From NCBI GenBank assembly GCA_032622095.1, contig CP136069.1, positions 170,306,394-170,370,393 on the forward strand: DNA of 64,000 bases, given 5' to 3'. This stretch comes from Siphonodentalium dalli. Its lineage: Eukaryota; Mollusca; Scaphopoda; Gadilida; Siphonodentaliidae. Below are positions 35,001 to 43,061 of this stretch, piece after piece; positions within the stretch are counted from its first letter, which is position 1; the number at the start of each line of letters is the position of its first letter. The notes beneath the pieces are model-generated. The model was not told where the DNA came from. It saw nothing but the letters and a program-made list of their open reading frames with translations, and did not search any database. The position numbers and the translations under genes were made by a program.

Positions 35001-36912
35001 CGTTTTGATTACATACTATGTGGCGGTGTACTATTTCTATCTATATCGGTTTATTACGTTACTGCAGCTTGTGTGGTACAATTGCACCCAAATGCACAAG
35101 AGAGATCCCGATAGATGTGGGTGACGTGTGTGACGTCATGCATGAAAACAAAACCGGTGCTATTATAAAATTTCAACCTCGTATTGGGTACATGCAGATG
35201 ACTATTTATGATGGAAACCAAACAAAACAATTGGTACTGAAGAATATTCGCTGCTCTTTTGTAGTAAACACAGAACCACACATGCATGTGAAGGTGATGA
35301 ACGTTGTCGCACTTGTTTGTTATGACGCAAATTGACGAATCTCAGATTATTGACAGACAGCAGAACTGACCAATCGCGTTACGGCAACGAAGTTCAAGGC
35401 CAACCCCTTCCTAAACAAAAGAACTTCCAGATGACGTTGTTTAACACGATAATATAACTCCGTTTCGAGATTTGAAAGCTGTCTAGGTGTGCATACGCAC
35501 TTGTAATAGTGATAGTCGTTACTTACACAATTTGGAGTGTGTCGTTTGTTTCACATAAATGCGAGTAGAGGGCAAAACCGACAAAGAATGCAGGTGGGCT
35601 ACACGAATCTAATTGCTGATGCGTCGGGGTTCCGTGTTTGAAAGAAACGTCGCATCTCCGTCGACTCTAATTTATATCGGAGAAATGCAACGAGCTGCTT
35701 AATGATGTGCTAATGACTGAGGGAATTCCAACTGAAACAGGAAAACCCCAACGAGAGTGACGTAATTTGGTCGTATTTGAATTCGAGTCGACAATAGTGC
35801 GACGTTTGTTTCAAATCAAATGTGCATAGATGCGCTAAACAAAATGTTATTCCATTTGGAGACACCCCCCAACTTTCATAACAATTTTCAACAGTTGGAA
35901 ATTGCATACTGTATAACAACATTATCAGTTGGAATTTTCAAACCAACGATAGGTTGGAATTGTTCTTATAATTTGATTTTCCAACAATTAATTAATGAGG
36001 AATTGTTATTTATAAACCAACATTTGCATATTTCCCTACTTTTAGTCCAAAATTTGTACTGAAATGGCCATCGCCCATCAGCTCTAATGTTCTAACCTCA
36101 TGTGGTGTTAGGTTGGAAATTTCCAATGACTTGGGAAGCTTGTGTCCTGGTCCCTCTTGATCCCCGTGGCCAGTATAAAACTGATAATTAATTTAAGAAA
36201 AATGTATTTTCCTACTTTTGGTCAAAATTGTTAACTTAAATGTTCATCAGTTGGACATTTTTCAACCTTATTGGGGGTGTCAGGTTGGAAATTTCCAACT
36301 GGAGGCTAGTCTAGATGCTACAGGATTTTGCGTTCAGAGAAAAATACCACCTACAGAATCACGTCCGATCTAATATATGTGTCAAATATTTAAGAAATAG
36401 CGATATAAAACCAATAAGTTCCACTACTCAAGATATGAACAAGGATCCCTCTTCTCTTGGAAGCCAAAAGCCACATTTTCTCACTAAATGGTACGTTTGG
36501 GAATTGATATATAGAAAAACTGTTTACATATATTTGAATAACCGTTCATATTTTAGCCGTTTTGACTAAAACACTCCTGAAAGCGACGTTTCAACAGACG
36601 AATTTAGAATTAAACTCGATTCTAATTTGAATTCGAATTGGAGTCGAGGTAGTGTGACGTTTGTGACTTTGTTCCAATGGTTAGCCTCTCATGGTTTAAA
36701 GTCGCTATATATATATGTACGCCCTTGATGTCATCGTCCACCAATGCTGTTACCCAGCACGTAACCAAAGAGTGCAATTACACGATATAATTTGATATTT
36801 TAAGGCTATAAACAGCTTTAATTGCCTGTCAAGATAACCGCCTCGAACAAAATGTAAATTTGAATAGGTAATAATGTACTCACTCTTTAACGTTGTTGAC
36901 GTCCTCGGCCAT
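13359..36912 (-). CDS. Cytosolic phospholipase A2 (group IVA-like), 5' part of gene, 8 exons
   Basis: Joined exons, in order: 36912-36884, 34395-34371, 33476-33395, 30911-30765, 27938-27823, 23015-22984, 21681-21549, 13495-13359. All splice phases agree and the frame stays open for 701 bases. The product has a C2 domain (about residues 20-144) with the calcium ligands of the family (D47, T48, D50, N75, D100, A101, N102). It is followed by the PDLRF linker and the start of the patatin-like catalytic domain, with GGGFRAM (R202) and GLSGS (S230). These fall within two residues of Arg200 and Ser228 of human PLA2G4A. The family binds membranes through calcium and releases arachidonate from the sn-2 position of phospholipids. 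The rest of the catalytic domain, including the active-site Asp, was not found and should lie left of the window. Introns are packed with mobile elements. The family is secure; the alpha subtype is an inference. Confidence 0.88.
13546..14140 (-). mobile_element. LINE retrotransposon, 3' end
   Basis: The minus-strand frame 14136-13711 encodes RLRISNHSLAIEKGRH, then LCVFCEDKIVEDERHFLIDC, ending FECRLNNT and stop. The CxxC...H...C finger after a basic segment is the usual C-terminus of many invertebrate LINE polyproteins. Downstream, on the minus strand, is a short 3' UTR and a (TATTC)n-like tail at 13566-13546, as expected for a 3'-anchored insertion. The 5' side is truncated, ending about 25 bases before a Helitron end. 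It lies in cPLA2 intron 7. Confidence 0.75.
14164..17108 (-). mobile_element. Helitron-like non-autonomous element, copy A
   Basis: On the minus strand it starts TCTATATCTATATTTGCG after an A and ends ACCCTGCTAG before a T. This is the 5'-TC, 3'-CTRR and A/T insertion pattern of Helitrons, with a GC-rich segment (GGCAACGCCGGGTAACCC) just inside the 3' end. The length is 2945 bp. From 5' to 3': a (CTGT)n tract, a leader, a long array of half-units (GTCGCCGATTGCCACC and GCGCCGATTTCCACC types), then a unique 3' region of about 1 kb. No Rep/helicase coding was seen. Confidence 0.8.
17041..17090. repeat. (CAGA)n microsatellite
   Basis: About 12 CAGA units inside the 5' end of Helitron copy A. Copies at 18165 and 38038 have only a few units, so the tract has expanded here. 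Confidence 0.9.
17627..18120. mobile_element. piggyBac-type MITE with TTAA target duplication
   Basis: Flanked on both sides by TTAA (17623-17626 and 18121-18124). Terminal inverted repeats are AGGTACGGGAGGCCTT and AGGCATGGGAGGCCTT, with two mismatches. The element is 494 bp with no coding capacity. It lies in the 1 kb spacer between the two inverted Helitron copies. Confidence 0.8.
18143..21117 (+). mobile_element. Helitron-like non-autonomous element, copy B
   Basis: Starts TCTATATCTATATTTGCG after an A and ends CTAG before a T. The length is 2975 bp. It is homologous over its whole length to copy A but in opposite orientation: leader with CACAGGGGACCA, array of about 150-bp half-units, then the 1 kb 3' part with GATTGATTGATT and the GGGCAACGCCGGGTAACCC end. 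It makes up most of the left part of cPLA2 intron 7. Confidence 0.82.
21365..21412. repeat. Short block also present at 17570-17617
   Basis: TTTGTTGCGATGTCGCTGCT followed by CTGGTAAAT and CTTGTTCATGTT. The copy at 17570 reads TTTGTTGCGACGTCGCTGCT. The duplication lies outside both Helitron copies. Confidence 0.6.
21549..21681 (-). CDS. cPLA2 exon 7, linker between C2 and catalytic domains
   Basis: A 133-base exon between acceptor TATATAG and donor GTGCGT. It encodes DRPDLRFSLTLCDEE, a charged helix with EQRKEKLL, and ends TKE in phase 0. Vertebrate cPLA2 has PDLRFSMALCDQEK at the same place. A second AG six bases into the exon keeps the same frame, so the exact acceptor is ambiguous by two codons. 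Confidence 0.9.
22547..22677. repeat. 131-bp foldback element
   Basis: Arms TGTAGTGGGGTGGATGTGTG and the reverse complement of CCCACACACCCACTACA pair, as do GATACGGCGCTGTGG and CCACAGCGCCGTATC. A short loop with TAAACCACTTC lies between. It is MITE-like, with no clear target duplication. It lies in cPLA2 intron 6. Confidence 0.75.
22984..23015 (-). CDS. cPLA2 exon 6, 32-bp microexon
   Basis: A 32-base segment with acceptor ATCCCAG and a consensus donor GTGAGT. It encodes VEIEMWAELV plus two bases, and these join exon 7 to read LDRPDLRF. It corresponds to the LEMSLEV strand that closes the C2 domain. Length and phase (0 in, 2 out) are exactly what the neighbouring exons require. It is placed by fit, because the peptide is too short for a similarity claim. 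Confidence 0.65.
23190..23530. repeat. Dispersed repeat family member (inverted ends)
   Basis: Contains GCGCGGACCACAGTGAAAAC and the inverted pair TTTAAAGAGCATACATCTG and CAGATGTACGCTCTTTAAA. Related copies, in varied states of decay, are at 31325-31560, 54295-54600, 56885-57120 and 58175-58375. Confidence 0.6.
24630..24750 (+). repeat. Short tandem repeat, about 45-bp period
   Basis: Three diverged copies of CAGCGACATTAAAGGTTACAA or variants. Confidence 0.65.
24881..25357. mobile_element. Terminal inverted repeat element, ~477 bp
   Basis: Ends GAATCACGTGGTTTCGAG and CTCGAAACCACGTGATTC are exact inverted repeats. The match continues with gaps through AAAATGGCTGAGGC and GCCTCAGCCATTTT. Internal minus-strand open frames are not recognised. 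No clear target duplication is seen. Confidence 0.7.
25565..25700. mobile_element. Double-hairpin MITE family, degenerate copy
   Basis: Contains ATTCTCTTATATATGCGAGG, CGCATATATAAGAGAAT and ATTGGCACAGGGC, matching one end of the elements at 27994, 30234 and 32911. The left arm is diverged. Confidence 0.7.
26275..27345. repeat. Cluster of GTTTAAACC modules
   Basis: Four direct modules start GGATTCGTCATCTCAGG or a variant and carry palindromic GGTTTAAACC (26276, 26830, 26893, 27001). An inverted module (CCTGAGTTGACGAATCCGTC) is at 27318. The pair AAAAGACGGATTCGTCA (26825) and TGACGAATCCGTCTTTT (27326) could be the inverted ends of an element of about 520 bp. Confidence 0.55.
26427..26492 (+). 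repeat. 22-bp tandem repeat, three copies
   Basis: CAGTTACCAGGTGGACCACAAT three times with no change, so the array is recent. Confidence 0.95.
27823..27938 (-). CDS. cPLA2 exon 5, C2-domain third calcium loop
   Basis: A 116-base exon between acceptor TTTCAG and donor GTTAGT. It begins ELTLVDANYIYDEVL, matching the LMDANYVMDETLG segment of vertebrate cPLA2, including the Asp-Ala-Asn calcium ligands. It ends in VQFNE in phase 0, where the human protein has FNQ. A double-hairpin MITE lies about 55 bases upstream of the acceptor. Confidence 0.88.
27994..28224. mobile_element. Double-hairpin MITE, short copy
   Basis: Ends GCCCTGTGCCAATGCATTC and GAATGCATTGGCACAGGGC are exact inverted repeats. 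Each arm is itself a hairpin (CTTATATATGCGAG against CTCGCATATATAAG), so the element can fold as one or two stems. It is 231 bp, just upstream of cPLA2 exon 5. Confidence 0.85.
29197..29876 (+). mobile_element. hAT element, internally deleted, with transposase C-terminus
   Basis: Terminal inverted repeat TAGTGTTCGGT at both ends and a perfect 8-bp target duplication ATTTACAT (29189-29196 and 29877-29884), diagnostic of hAT. Subterminal GAATATTCGAAT repeats. The frame 29492-29617 encodes TTAGLISTEKRNRLKP, then MLHFLNKNL and stop, matching the extreme C-terminus of hAT transposases. The rest of the transposase is deleted. It is 680 bp, in cPLA2 intron 4. Confidence 0.85.
30234..30693. mobile_element. 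Double-hairpin MITE, full copy (TA target)
   Basis: Ends TGTGACCCGCCATATCAAAT and its reverse complement, flanked by TA on both sides, as in Tc1/mariner-type MITEs. Inside are the CCCTGTGCCAATGCATTC hairpin arms seen at 27994, and a core with TTTCTTACAATTTTTAGGG (reverse complement). A stretch of that core (TTTTATGCCCTAAAAATTG) also occurs inside the hAT element near 29790. It lies about 70 bases after the donor of cPLA2 exon 4. Confidence 0.85.
30765..30911 (-). CDS. cPLA2 exon 4, C2-domain core
   Basis: A 147-base exon between acceptor CTGCAG and donor GTAAGC. It encodes DTPDPYVTLLI, a lysine-rich turn and NDVNPIWNETFEF. The D-T-x-D group and the Asn before NPIW are calcium ligands of the cPLA2 C2 domain. 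Both ends are phase 1. This is the most recognisable exon of the gene. A foldback MITE (30234-30693) starts about 70 bases into the following intron, and a decayed second copy of this exon lies at 32467-32560. Confidence 0.93.
31688..32010 (+). mobile_element. Foldback element, copy 1
   Basis: A long hairpin: GAATTTATCAACC, CACTAAATTCGATTTGAGCC and GAGG pair with CCGAGGCTCAAATAGAATTTAG, GGTTGATAAATTC. A non-hairpin tail of about 170 bases follows, with CATAATTATCCGTAAGACAC (reverse complement). A second copy in inverse orientation is at 41810-42143. Confidence 0.7.
32467..32560 (-). pseudogene. Decayed duplicate of cPLA2 exon 4
   Basis: The minus strand reads GTTGATACA, diverged sequence, TTACTAATCGAGATG, and then a segment matching the lysine turn, in the same order as exon 4. 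After a one-base deletion the frame reads ATLLIEMIPVCSKR, clearly related to VTLLIEMAPGGSKK. In the unshifted frame a stop follows TPLY. The second half of the exon is lost. The piece also keeps some of exon 4's upstream intron. It lies in intron 3, so it is a local exon duplication that has died. Confidence 0.72.
32911..33355. mobile_element. Double-hairpin MITE, left end truncated
   Basis: Same family as 30234-30693 with the core in reverse orientation. The right end keeps GGCGGGTCACA. The left end begins within AAATCCAGTCGTAAGTCGGG. It lies about 40 bases after the donor of cPLA2 exon 3. Confidence 0.82.
33395..33476 (-). CDS. cPLA2 exon 3, first C2-domain strands
   Basis: An 82-base exon between acceptor CCACAG and donor GTAAGT. 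It encodes ITHKPCFKLYVKV, then the first calcium loop GINITKGKYADL. This aligns with the HKFTVVVLRATKVTKG segment of vertebrate cPLA2. It ends in phase 1. The donor lies about 40 bases from a foldback MITE (32911-33355). Confidence 0.88.
33515..33820. repeat. ~107-bp tandem array, three units
   Basis: Units share CATTGTATATCGACCTAGA, AATAATACTGG and ATGAATTCACTGGGTGG. A minus-strand frame at 33998-33789 (YCMLVPGGRSYKCIPI) runs into it and is not recognised. Confidence 0.8.
34371..34395 (-). CDS. cPLA2 exon 2, 25-bp microexon (DFDPYQIFK)
   Basis: A 25-base exon between a TTTTAG acceptor and a GTCAGT donor. Its first base completes the codon left by exon 1 (GA+C = Asp), and the product reads FDPYQIFK. 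This matches the conserved N-terminal FIDPYQ segment just before the first C2 strand in animal cPLA2 proteins. It ends in phase 0, as exon 3 needs. It is too short for standard gene finders. Confidence 0.75.
34754..34966 (-). mobile_element. LINE C-terminal zinc-finger fragment
   Basis: Frame encodes RIHVFRTVDGKPTKRD, then CTCPTCADGVECEIHFLTHC and YSQLRSRLF. The CxxC...H...C pattern matches the LINE end at 13546, but the sequence is from a different family. No tail is visible. Confidence 0.65.
35068..35335 (+). CDS. Candidate terminal exon, unrecognised Cys-containing protein
   Basis: After a plausible acceptor (ACTGCAG at 35067) a frame of 89 codons runs to a TGA. It contains CGTIAPKCTREIPIDV, DVCDVMHENKTG, MTIYDGNQTKQLVLKN and ALVCYDAN, with five Cys and two N-glycosylation sequons. 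This suggests a secreted or extracellular beta-rich segment. No family recognised, and no upstream exon found. It lies antisense in cPLA2 intron 1. Confidence 0.3.
35860..36310. repeat. Cluster of palindromic GTTGGAAATTTCCAAC motifs
   Basis: Six or more copies of GTTGGAA with opposite-strand partners. Two are near-complete palindromes (GGTTGGAAATTTCCAA near 36111 and 36283). Confidence 0.6.
36884..36912 (-). CDS. cPLA2 exon 1 (start codon, MAEDVNNVK)
   Basis: ATG at 36912-36910 in a good context (ATCATGG), nine codons, then a split codon GA before the donor GTGAGT. An in-frame TGA lies 12 bases upstream, so translation cannot start earlier without another exon. A second, out-of-frame ATG lies in the presumed 5' leader (at 36947) and opens a reading frame that overlaps this start, so it could act as an upstream ORF. 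The exon is assigned because its phase fits exon 2 exactly. It has no similarity evidence of its own. Confidence 0.62.
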
Positions 36913-37401
36913 GATTCTTTGTCAGTGCAGCAGTCCGGCCCGATCATGCGTTGACTATATCACCCGATTCACATATGGCTGGCCCAGAATATAATAAAAG
37001 CTTTAATGTTTGTGTAAGTAATTTATAAATATGCGCGGTACAATAGCGACGTGTTTATTTCGAATAAGGCGTCTCATGGCCGAGCTTTTTTATATGATGT
37101 TGGTTAATTGGCTAATTCCGGTGATTATGAATTACTTACCAAGCAGTCTATGATGTTATAACTACATATAAGAGGAGTTTGGTTTGACAATTACAACAAA
37201 CTAACATGGCAATATGACAAAATTTATCCGTGTGTGCGACACGAATTGAAAAATTTACTTCCCGGCCTGATGCACATTGGCAAACAACCGCATAATTGAG
37301 AATTAAATGGACGATACTGTTAACAAAATATCGCCCGAAGCAATCCTTTCAATTTATACTATCCGTTATATTTAGTCTAGTTACATGCATGTGTCTACCA
37401 C

Positions 37402-37856
37402 CGGTATGACTAATTACTGCCCTGGCAAGCCCGGACACGCCCGGGCGGCCCCGGACACCACCATGGGCACGCGGACAGTGTAATGTGATGGCTTATGGTA
37501 GTAGGACACAAAATAAGCATAAATTATGAAAATTGACTTGCTGTGTCATCCACCGGCGGGTTTATTAACCCTTTAAATGCCGATGTTGACTAAACTAACT
37601 CAGGAGAGTCCGGGCACACAGGGACCCGATCAGATTATATATTGATGACTAATGGTAGCGAGGCACTTACTAAAGGTATACTGTGAAGATGTACTCGCCA
37701 TATCGTTCAAGACCGACTTCATTAACACCTTAAATGTTGTATTCTACTACCATAAGCCATCACATTACACTGTCCGCGGGCCCACTGGGTTGCCCGGACC
37801 CGCCCGGGCTTGTCCGGGCGTTTCCGGGCTTGCCTGGGCAGTAATTAGTCATACCC
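37402..37856. mobile_element. hAT-like MITE with GC-rich arms
   Basis: A perfect 8-bp target duplication TCTACCAC (37394-37401 and 37857-37864) encloses inverted ends GGTATGACTAATTACTGCCC. The arms are rich in CCCGGGC, and TAATGTGATGGCTTATGGTA and its complement extend the match to about 120 bp. No coding. It lies upstream of the cPLA2 start. Confidence 0.85.
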
Positions 37857-38016
37857 TCTACCACGGGAAACTTTGTAGAACGAATACTTCTGCAGTATTA
37901 TATATATATATATATAGTTACATTAGCAAACGAACATTAGGTATGTGAGTCATGAAAGCCTTTATATATCTAATATGTGATACTGTTATTTTGGCTTAAT
38001 CATGAACCAATTTATA

Positions 38017-39354
38017 TCTATATCTATATTTGCGAATGTCTGTCTGTCTGTCTGTGTTCTTTATAAATTCACAGGGGACCATCTAGATGATACCAAAGGG
38101 GTCTACTAGGGGTAATTTTTTACGAGAAAGATAATGGTGCGGGTTAGAATTGTCTAAAGTGACGCCGTTGTTGTCAGGGGCAGAAAGGGGGAAGGGGCAG
38201 AATTGTTTTTGTCGCCGATTGCCACGAAACTTACATATAATCATCCCCATGATATGAAGAATCTAATGGTGTGGTTTAAATATGTCAAAAGTGGCGTCGT
38301 TCGAGTCAGGGATGCACGGAAGGAGAGAGGGGCACCAAAATTGATCAAACTAATTTTAGCGCCAATTTCCACCAATTTGATATATATTCTTCTTCATGAT
38401 ACAAGGAATCTAATTGTGCGATTTAAAGACGCCAAATTTGTGTCGTTTGGATGAGAGATTGGGCACTAAATTTGATAGGAATAGGTTTAGTCGCAGATTG
38501 CCACCACACTTATACAAAATCATCCCCATGTTATGAGGAGTCTAATGGTGTGGCTTAAATTTGTCAAAAGTGGCCTCATTCGAGTCAGGGGTGCACTGAA
38601 TGGGAGAGGGGCACCAAAATTGATACACAATATTTTTAGCGCCAATTTCCACAAAATTGATACATGTTCTCATCCATGATACGAAGAATCTAATCGTGTG
38701 ATTTAAAGATGCCATATTGGTGCTGTTTGGGTGAGAGATGGGGAGGGGTGGGGTTTATCACAAAATTTGATAAAAAATTGTTTAGTCGCCGATCAACACC
38801 AAACTTATAAATAATTATCTCCATGATATCAGGAATGTAATGAGTCTATGCCTGCGCAACAACATTTCTTTTCAACTGAGAATATTTAGCCAATATATAG
38901 CACCATGAACATAGGATCACCTGGACATTTCTTTACAACATCTGTATCTTCATGGAGATTTGTCCTCAAAATCTTAGTCTAACCCACTAGATTGATTGAT
39001 ACATCTCTATATGTAAAACCCAATTGTCGTCTTTTATTTTTACAAACTAATGTGTTTATGATGTTCATGTTTCATGTTAAAACTTCTGAAGTATACGCAA
39101 TTGTAAATAAATAAATACCTCTTTATTGGTGGAACGGATTAATCGCGATATAAAAAATGACAATCGACAAAGTGGTCCACTACTTATATTCCATGACTGT
39201 GTAAGAATCATGTTTTGTGATGCTATTTCAATATGCAATTTATGAGAATACGTGTAACACTTTGAGCAAGAGTATTCTCTATTCCCAACAAATACCCACA
39301 GCATGCAGAGGGTTTCACATCACTTTAGCATGGGCAACGCCGGGTAACCCTGCG
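38017..39354 (+). mobile_element. Helitron-like element, copy C (internally deleted)
   Basis: Starts TCTATATCTATATTTGCG after an A, as in copies A and B. It has fewer internal half-units and part of the 3' region with GGGCAACGCCGGGTAACCC. The final CTAG is replaced by CGTTAT, so the 3' terminus is damaged. It is 1338 bp. Confidence 0.8.
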
Positions 39355-40481
39355 TTATATTGGAATAGAACATGGTACTTTCCATGATATGGTAATTGTG
39401 ATCATACGATTAATTATATTGGCACATGGGGTAGACCAACATCCAATTGTATTATGGTTAATGTCGCACGAAAGTTGAAAGAATTCAAAGGCAATTGTGT
39501 GATTCAGTACGTTCATTTTATTTTCTGCTTAATATATGTATTAATTAAAATAGAATTTATTTCTTGATAAGTATATGTCATATCTTTGCTCTACAAAACC
39601 ACTTTATATCTGAAATATTCAAAAAGTAAAAGGATTTTGATCACTGGAATGTGATGGAAGCGAACGATATCTGGGTACAAAGTGAGTCAAGAACCACTTT
39701 AATTTCGAGACTCATTATGTATTCCATCCTTTGGTCAATACACTATTTTCAATTGATTTGCTGATTTATATATGATTTATAGTTTTTCAGAAGGGAAATT
39801 GATAGTAAATACTCGGTGTTGTGTACAGGATATCCAATTTCGTCGAAGACAAACAATATAACGTCTCACGTATTTGTTAACGACGGTTCGCGATGATATG
39901 ATGGTATTTGTAACAATGAGCATAGTTATACTTCCCCTGTCATCGCCAACATTTTGACATCAGTTTTAAAATCTGACGCAGATTCCAAAATTGGCGCAAA
40001 ATAAAAATGTGACAAAAACAGACATAATTATTTGCAAATTTTCTCGTGTTCGATAAATTATAATAATAAAGAATGCATGTCTTGTCGTTGACAGAGGGAA
40101 AAATAGTAACTACGGGTCATTGGCCATCATTATATATATACTGTACGGACAATATAATATAATAAGAGAAACATGCAGTTCAGAATTCTGAGCGAGAGCA
40201 TGCATGGCGTGCCCTTATATGCATGCTTTCTTAAAAACAGTTTAACTTTCTCGCTGTGTGAGGGTTGTTGTACAATGGCGACTGGATAAAGCACATCATG
40301 CATGCATACATGTGCCATAAGTAATTATATAGAAAGTCCATCCTCAATTATTCTTTTTAAAAATGGCGACGACCGTATGAGATTGACGTCTCGATAATTC
40401 CTATTCATAACCCAACAAATTTTATAATACAGTTAATACATTCATAATTGAATGCGATAAAACTTTATCATCGCAATCTAG
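39355..40481. other. No recognised gene
   Basis: AT-rich unique sequence. A short minus-strand frame (40318-40130) is not recognised. Confidence 0.4.
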
Positions 40482-40690
40482 GAGATATTATCCTCGAGTT
40501 TTAATGGCCAACGATATTTAGTACGGATTATCTGTTCACATTCTGTTGTTTCGATAACAACTAATAAATATTAATATTATGGAGATATTGTCATCGAGAT
40601 ATTATCCTCGAGTTTTAATGGCCAACGATAGTTAGTACTGATTACCTGTTCACATTCTGTAATTTCTATAACTAATAAATATTAATATTC
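40482..40690 (+). repeat. Direct duplication of ~96 bp
   Basis: GAGATATTATCCTCGAGTTT through ACTAATAAATATTAATATT occurs at 40482-40578 and again at 40596-40690 with few changes. Confidence 0.9.
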
Positions 40691-41344
40691 CTACAAACTA
40701 TTACTACACTAGGCATACGCTCCATAATTGGAATCAAATATTACGTCGTATTGGGGAAGCCCAACGTCCGAGGAATGGGGAATCTAGAGAAGAAATTGTG
40801 TTAAGATTATCGTCGGAGTTTTAATTATACTGATCATCAATATGTATGGATGTATTAGTCCACCCATCTCGCAATCAAATGAATACAAGTGTATGTTGGT
40901 GACAGGCGACCCAAAATTAGGAAAGCAAATATCGTAAATTAGATATTCGCTATCAGAAGTGTTCTTGAGACAAGTGCTATGAGAAGCAGTACAAGAACAT
41001 ATGCCTATGGTACACCTGTCCGTAATGTTTGCACATAGTCTTGTCCCATACGAGGTTAGCCGTTAGCATTAAACTGGCGATGTACTTTATGTTGATGCAA
41101 CATAACTCCCACCCCTCCAGGTAGATATGCGTTTGAATCAAACACCCGCTATAATATGGGATCAATAACTTTACACATATGGGGCTTGAGAATATACGGG
41201 CCATTTCAAAGTGGCAACTAAGTACCCAGCTCTATGTCTGAATACCCACGAACATTGCACTAAAAGTTGGTTGGAGAGTAAATATCAGAAGAAGTATAAT
41301 GTCTAGTTTCCAGTCTGACGTTTGTAAACCTGCCTTCCATGACA

Positions 41345-42345
41345 TTGGCTGCGGACACACGTACCACAGTAGAGATGGCATAGTAGGTGTGGCAATTTAT
41401 TATGGTGGAGTTTGGTGACAATTGGTTATCATAATTAATATGCCATAGCAAGCCATGTCGCCCTCTGAAAATTCGCACAATGAGTCTACCAAGCTCTACC
41501 AGCGACGGTCGATCTCTCAAGGATGTATCTACCTGAATGTCTTGTCGATGTTGATCTTTACTCAACACGCAGTGTTATATTTTGCATGCTCACACACAAG
41601 TCCACTTGATAACTTAATGAATAACCCATCTCAACAGCCATGATTGTTCTTACTAATGAAATTAATATAAGTAGATAAACATGCAAGCATTAAGATCATA
41701 TAAAAAAACGTACCACAATAATGACATGTGAGTCAATGAGGAATTGCCACCAGGCCACGGCCAAACACAATTCTGGACGATCTATCGTGCAATTATGTAT
41801 ATATCGTCGTTTATCACATAATTTGGCCATAAAAGCAGTTTCATAATTATCGGTAATAGACACGTTTAATATCAGCGCGTGCGATGACGTCACGGCGTTC
41901 TTCAAATAACTTGCGATCGCTGTAGTTTATGATTGTTGTTTTCGATGAATATTTCGCGTTGCTTCGGGTTTATTTGATCATGTGATAAAAGGTATCTCAC
42001 ACTCGTCCTATTTTATACGTAATTTATCAACCTCGTCCTCTAAATTCTATTTGAGCCTCGGTAAACCTCGGCTCAAATCGAATTTAGTGAACTTGGTTGA
42101 TAAATTCCGTATAAAATAGAAACTCATGTGAGATCCTCTATTTATACAATTTAGCAAAACGTAATAAGTAGAGACCAATCTTGGTGAAAAGCGATGGTTA
42201 ATTGGTCCAGTCGACTCATTGTGCGGAAAATCAGCCGGCGACATGGATAGCTATGGCACAGAATTATGACGGACCAATTGTCACCAAACTCCACCATAAT
42301 AAATCGTCACACCTACTATGCCATCGCTACTGTGTCCGCAGCCAT
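41345..42345. mobile_element. 1-kb inverted repeat element with nested foldback copy
   Basis: The left arm 41345-41500 (GGTGTGGCAATTTATTATGG, GGAGTTTGGTGACAATTGGT) is repeated in reverse at 42175-42345. Between them, at 41810-42143, lies an inverse copy of the foldback at 31688-32010. The arms contain a minus-strand open frame (41568-41260) of unknown meaning. Confidence 0.65.
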
Positions 42346-42351
42346 TGTTTG

Positions 42352-42555
42352 ATGCGATATATTTCATGATATGGTACTAACTGATGTGATGTATTTCATG
42401 ATATGGTATTATATGATGGGATATATTTTATGATATGATATACGATGTGATATAATATATTTCATGATATGATACTAACTGATGTGATGTATTTCATGAT
42501 ATGGTATTATATATGATGGGATATATTTTATGATATGATATACGATGTGATATGA
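42352..42555 (+). repeat. ~108-bp tandem duplication, GATATATTTCATGATATGG type
   Basis: Two near-identical halves containing ACTAACTGATGTGATG and TTATGATATGATATACG. Confidence 0.85.
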
Positions 42556-42766
42556 CATCCATCCGAGCCCCTTTACTATAGTTGCCACTCGTTTTGGAGT
42601 GATATATTTGTATCACAATTAAAACATTAAGTAAACTATGGCAATTATAGAAACAAAGTGAAAAATAAAGAGTAGAAGCATGTCATGCATATAATAGTGA
42701 CAATATAACAAACCAATATGTGACCACCAATAAATGTGTGAGGACGAGGACGTACACTTTATCGTA

Positions 42767-43050
42767 AACTCTCTGCGTCCTCTACATATCCGTTCAAGGC
42801 TTTGTTAATGTCAATGTTGTCAACAATGGAAATGTAAGTTAGTTTCGATTGTTCTGTCCAGTTACTAAAATCTGGCCGAATTTGTGCTATAAAATATAAA
42901 CATTTTGATTTGATTTCGGTATAGCTAGGGCATTGCAGTATAAAGTGTGGTTCATGTTCTACTTCCGCGGTATTGCATTGGTTGAATGTGACACGGTGTC
43001 GGCTCTGGTTTGGTATGCCTACCAGTCTCTACCTCTAGTCTGCATGTGCG
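42767..43050 (-). mobile_element. LINE C-terminal fragment, frameshifted
   Basis: The minus strand encodes NNRTCRLEVETGRHTK, then in another frame CNTAEVEHEPHFILQC and IKSKCLYFIAQIRPDF. The pattern is that of a LINE polyprotein end, with one frameshift between the parts. It is directly followed by a MITE. Confidence 0.65.
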
Positions 43051-43061
43051 GTTGTTAAATG

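Noticed and set aside
42047-42244. Minus-strand ORF of 65 codons
   Set aside because: It lies in the foldback arm and its symmetric sequence; no coding sign.
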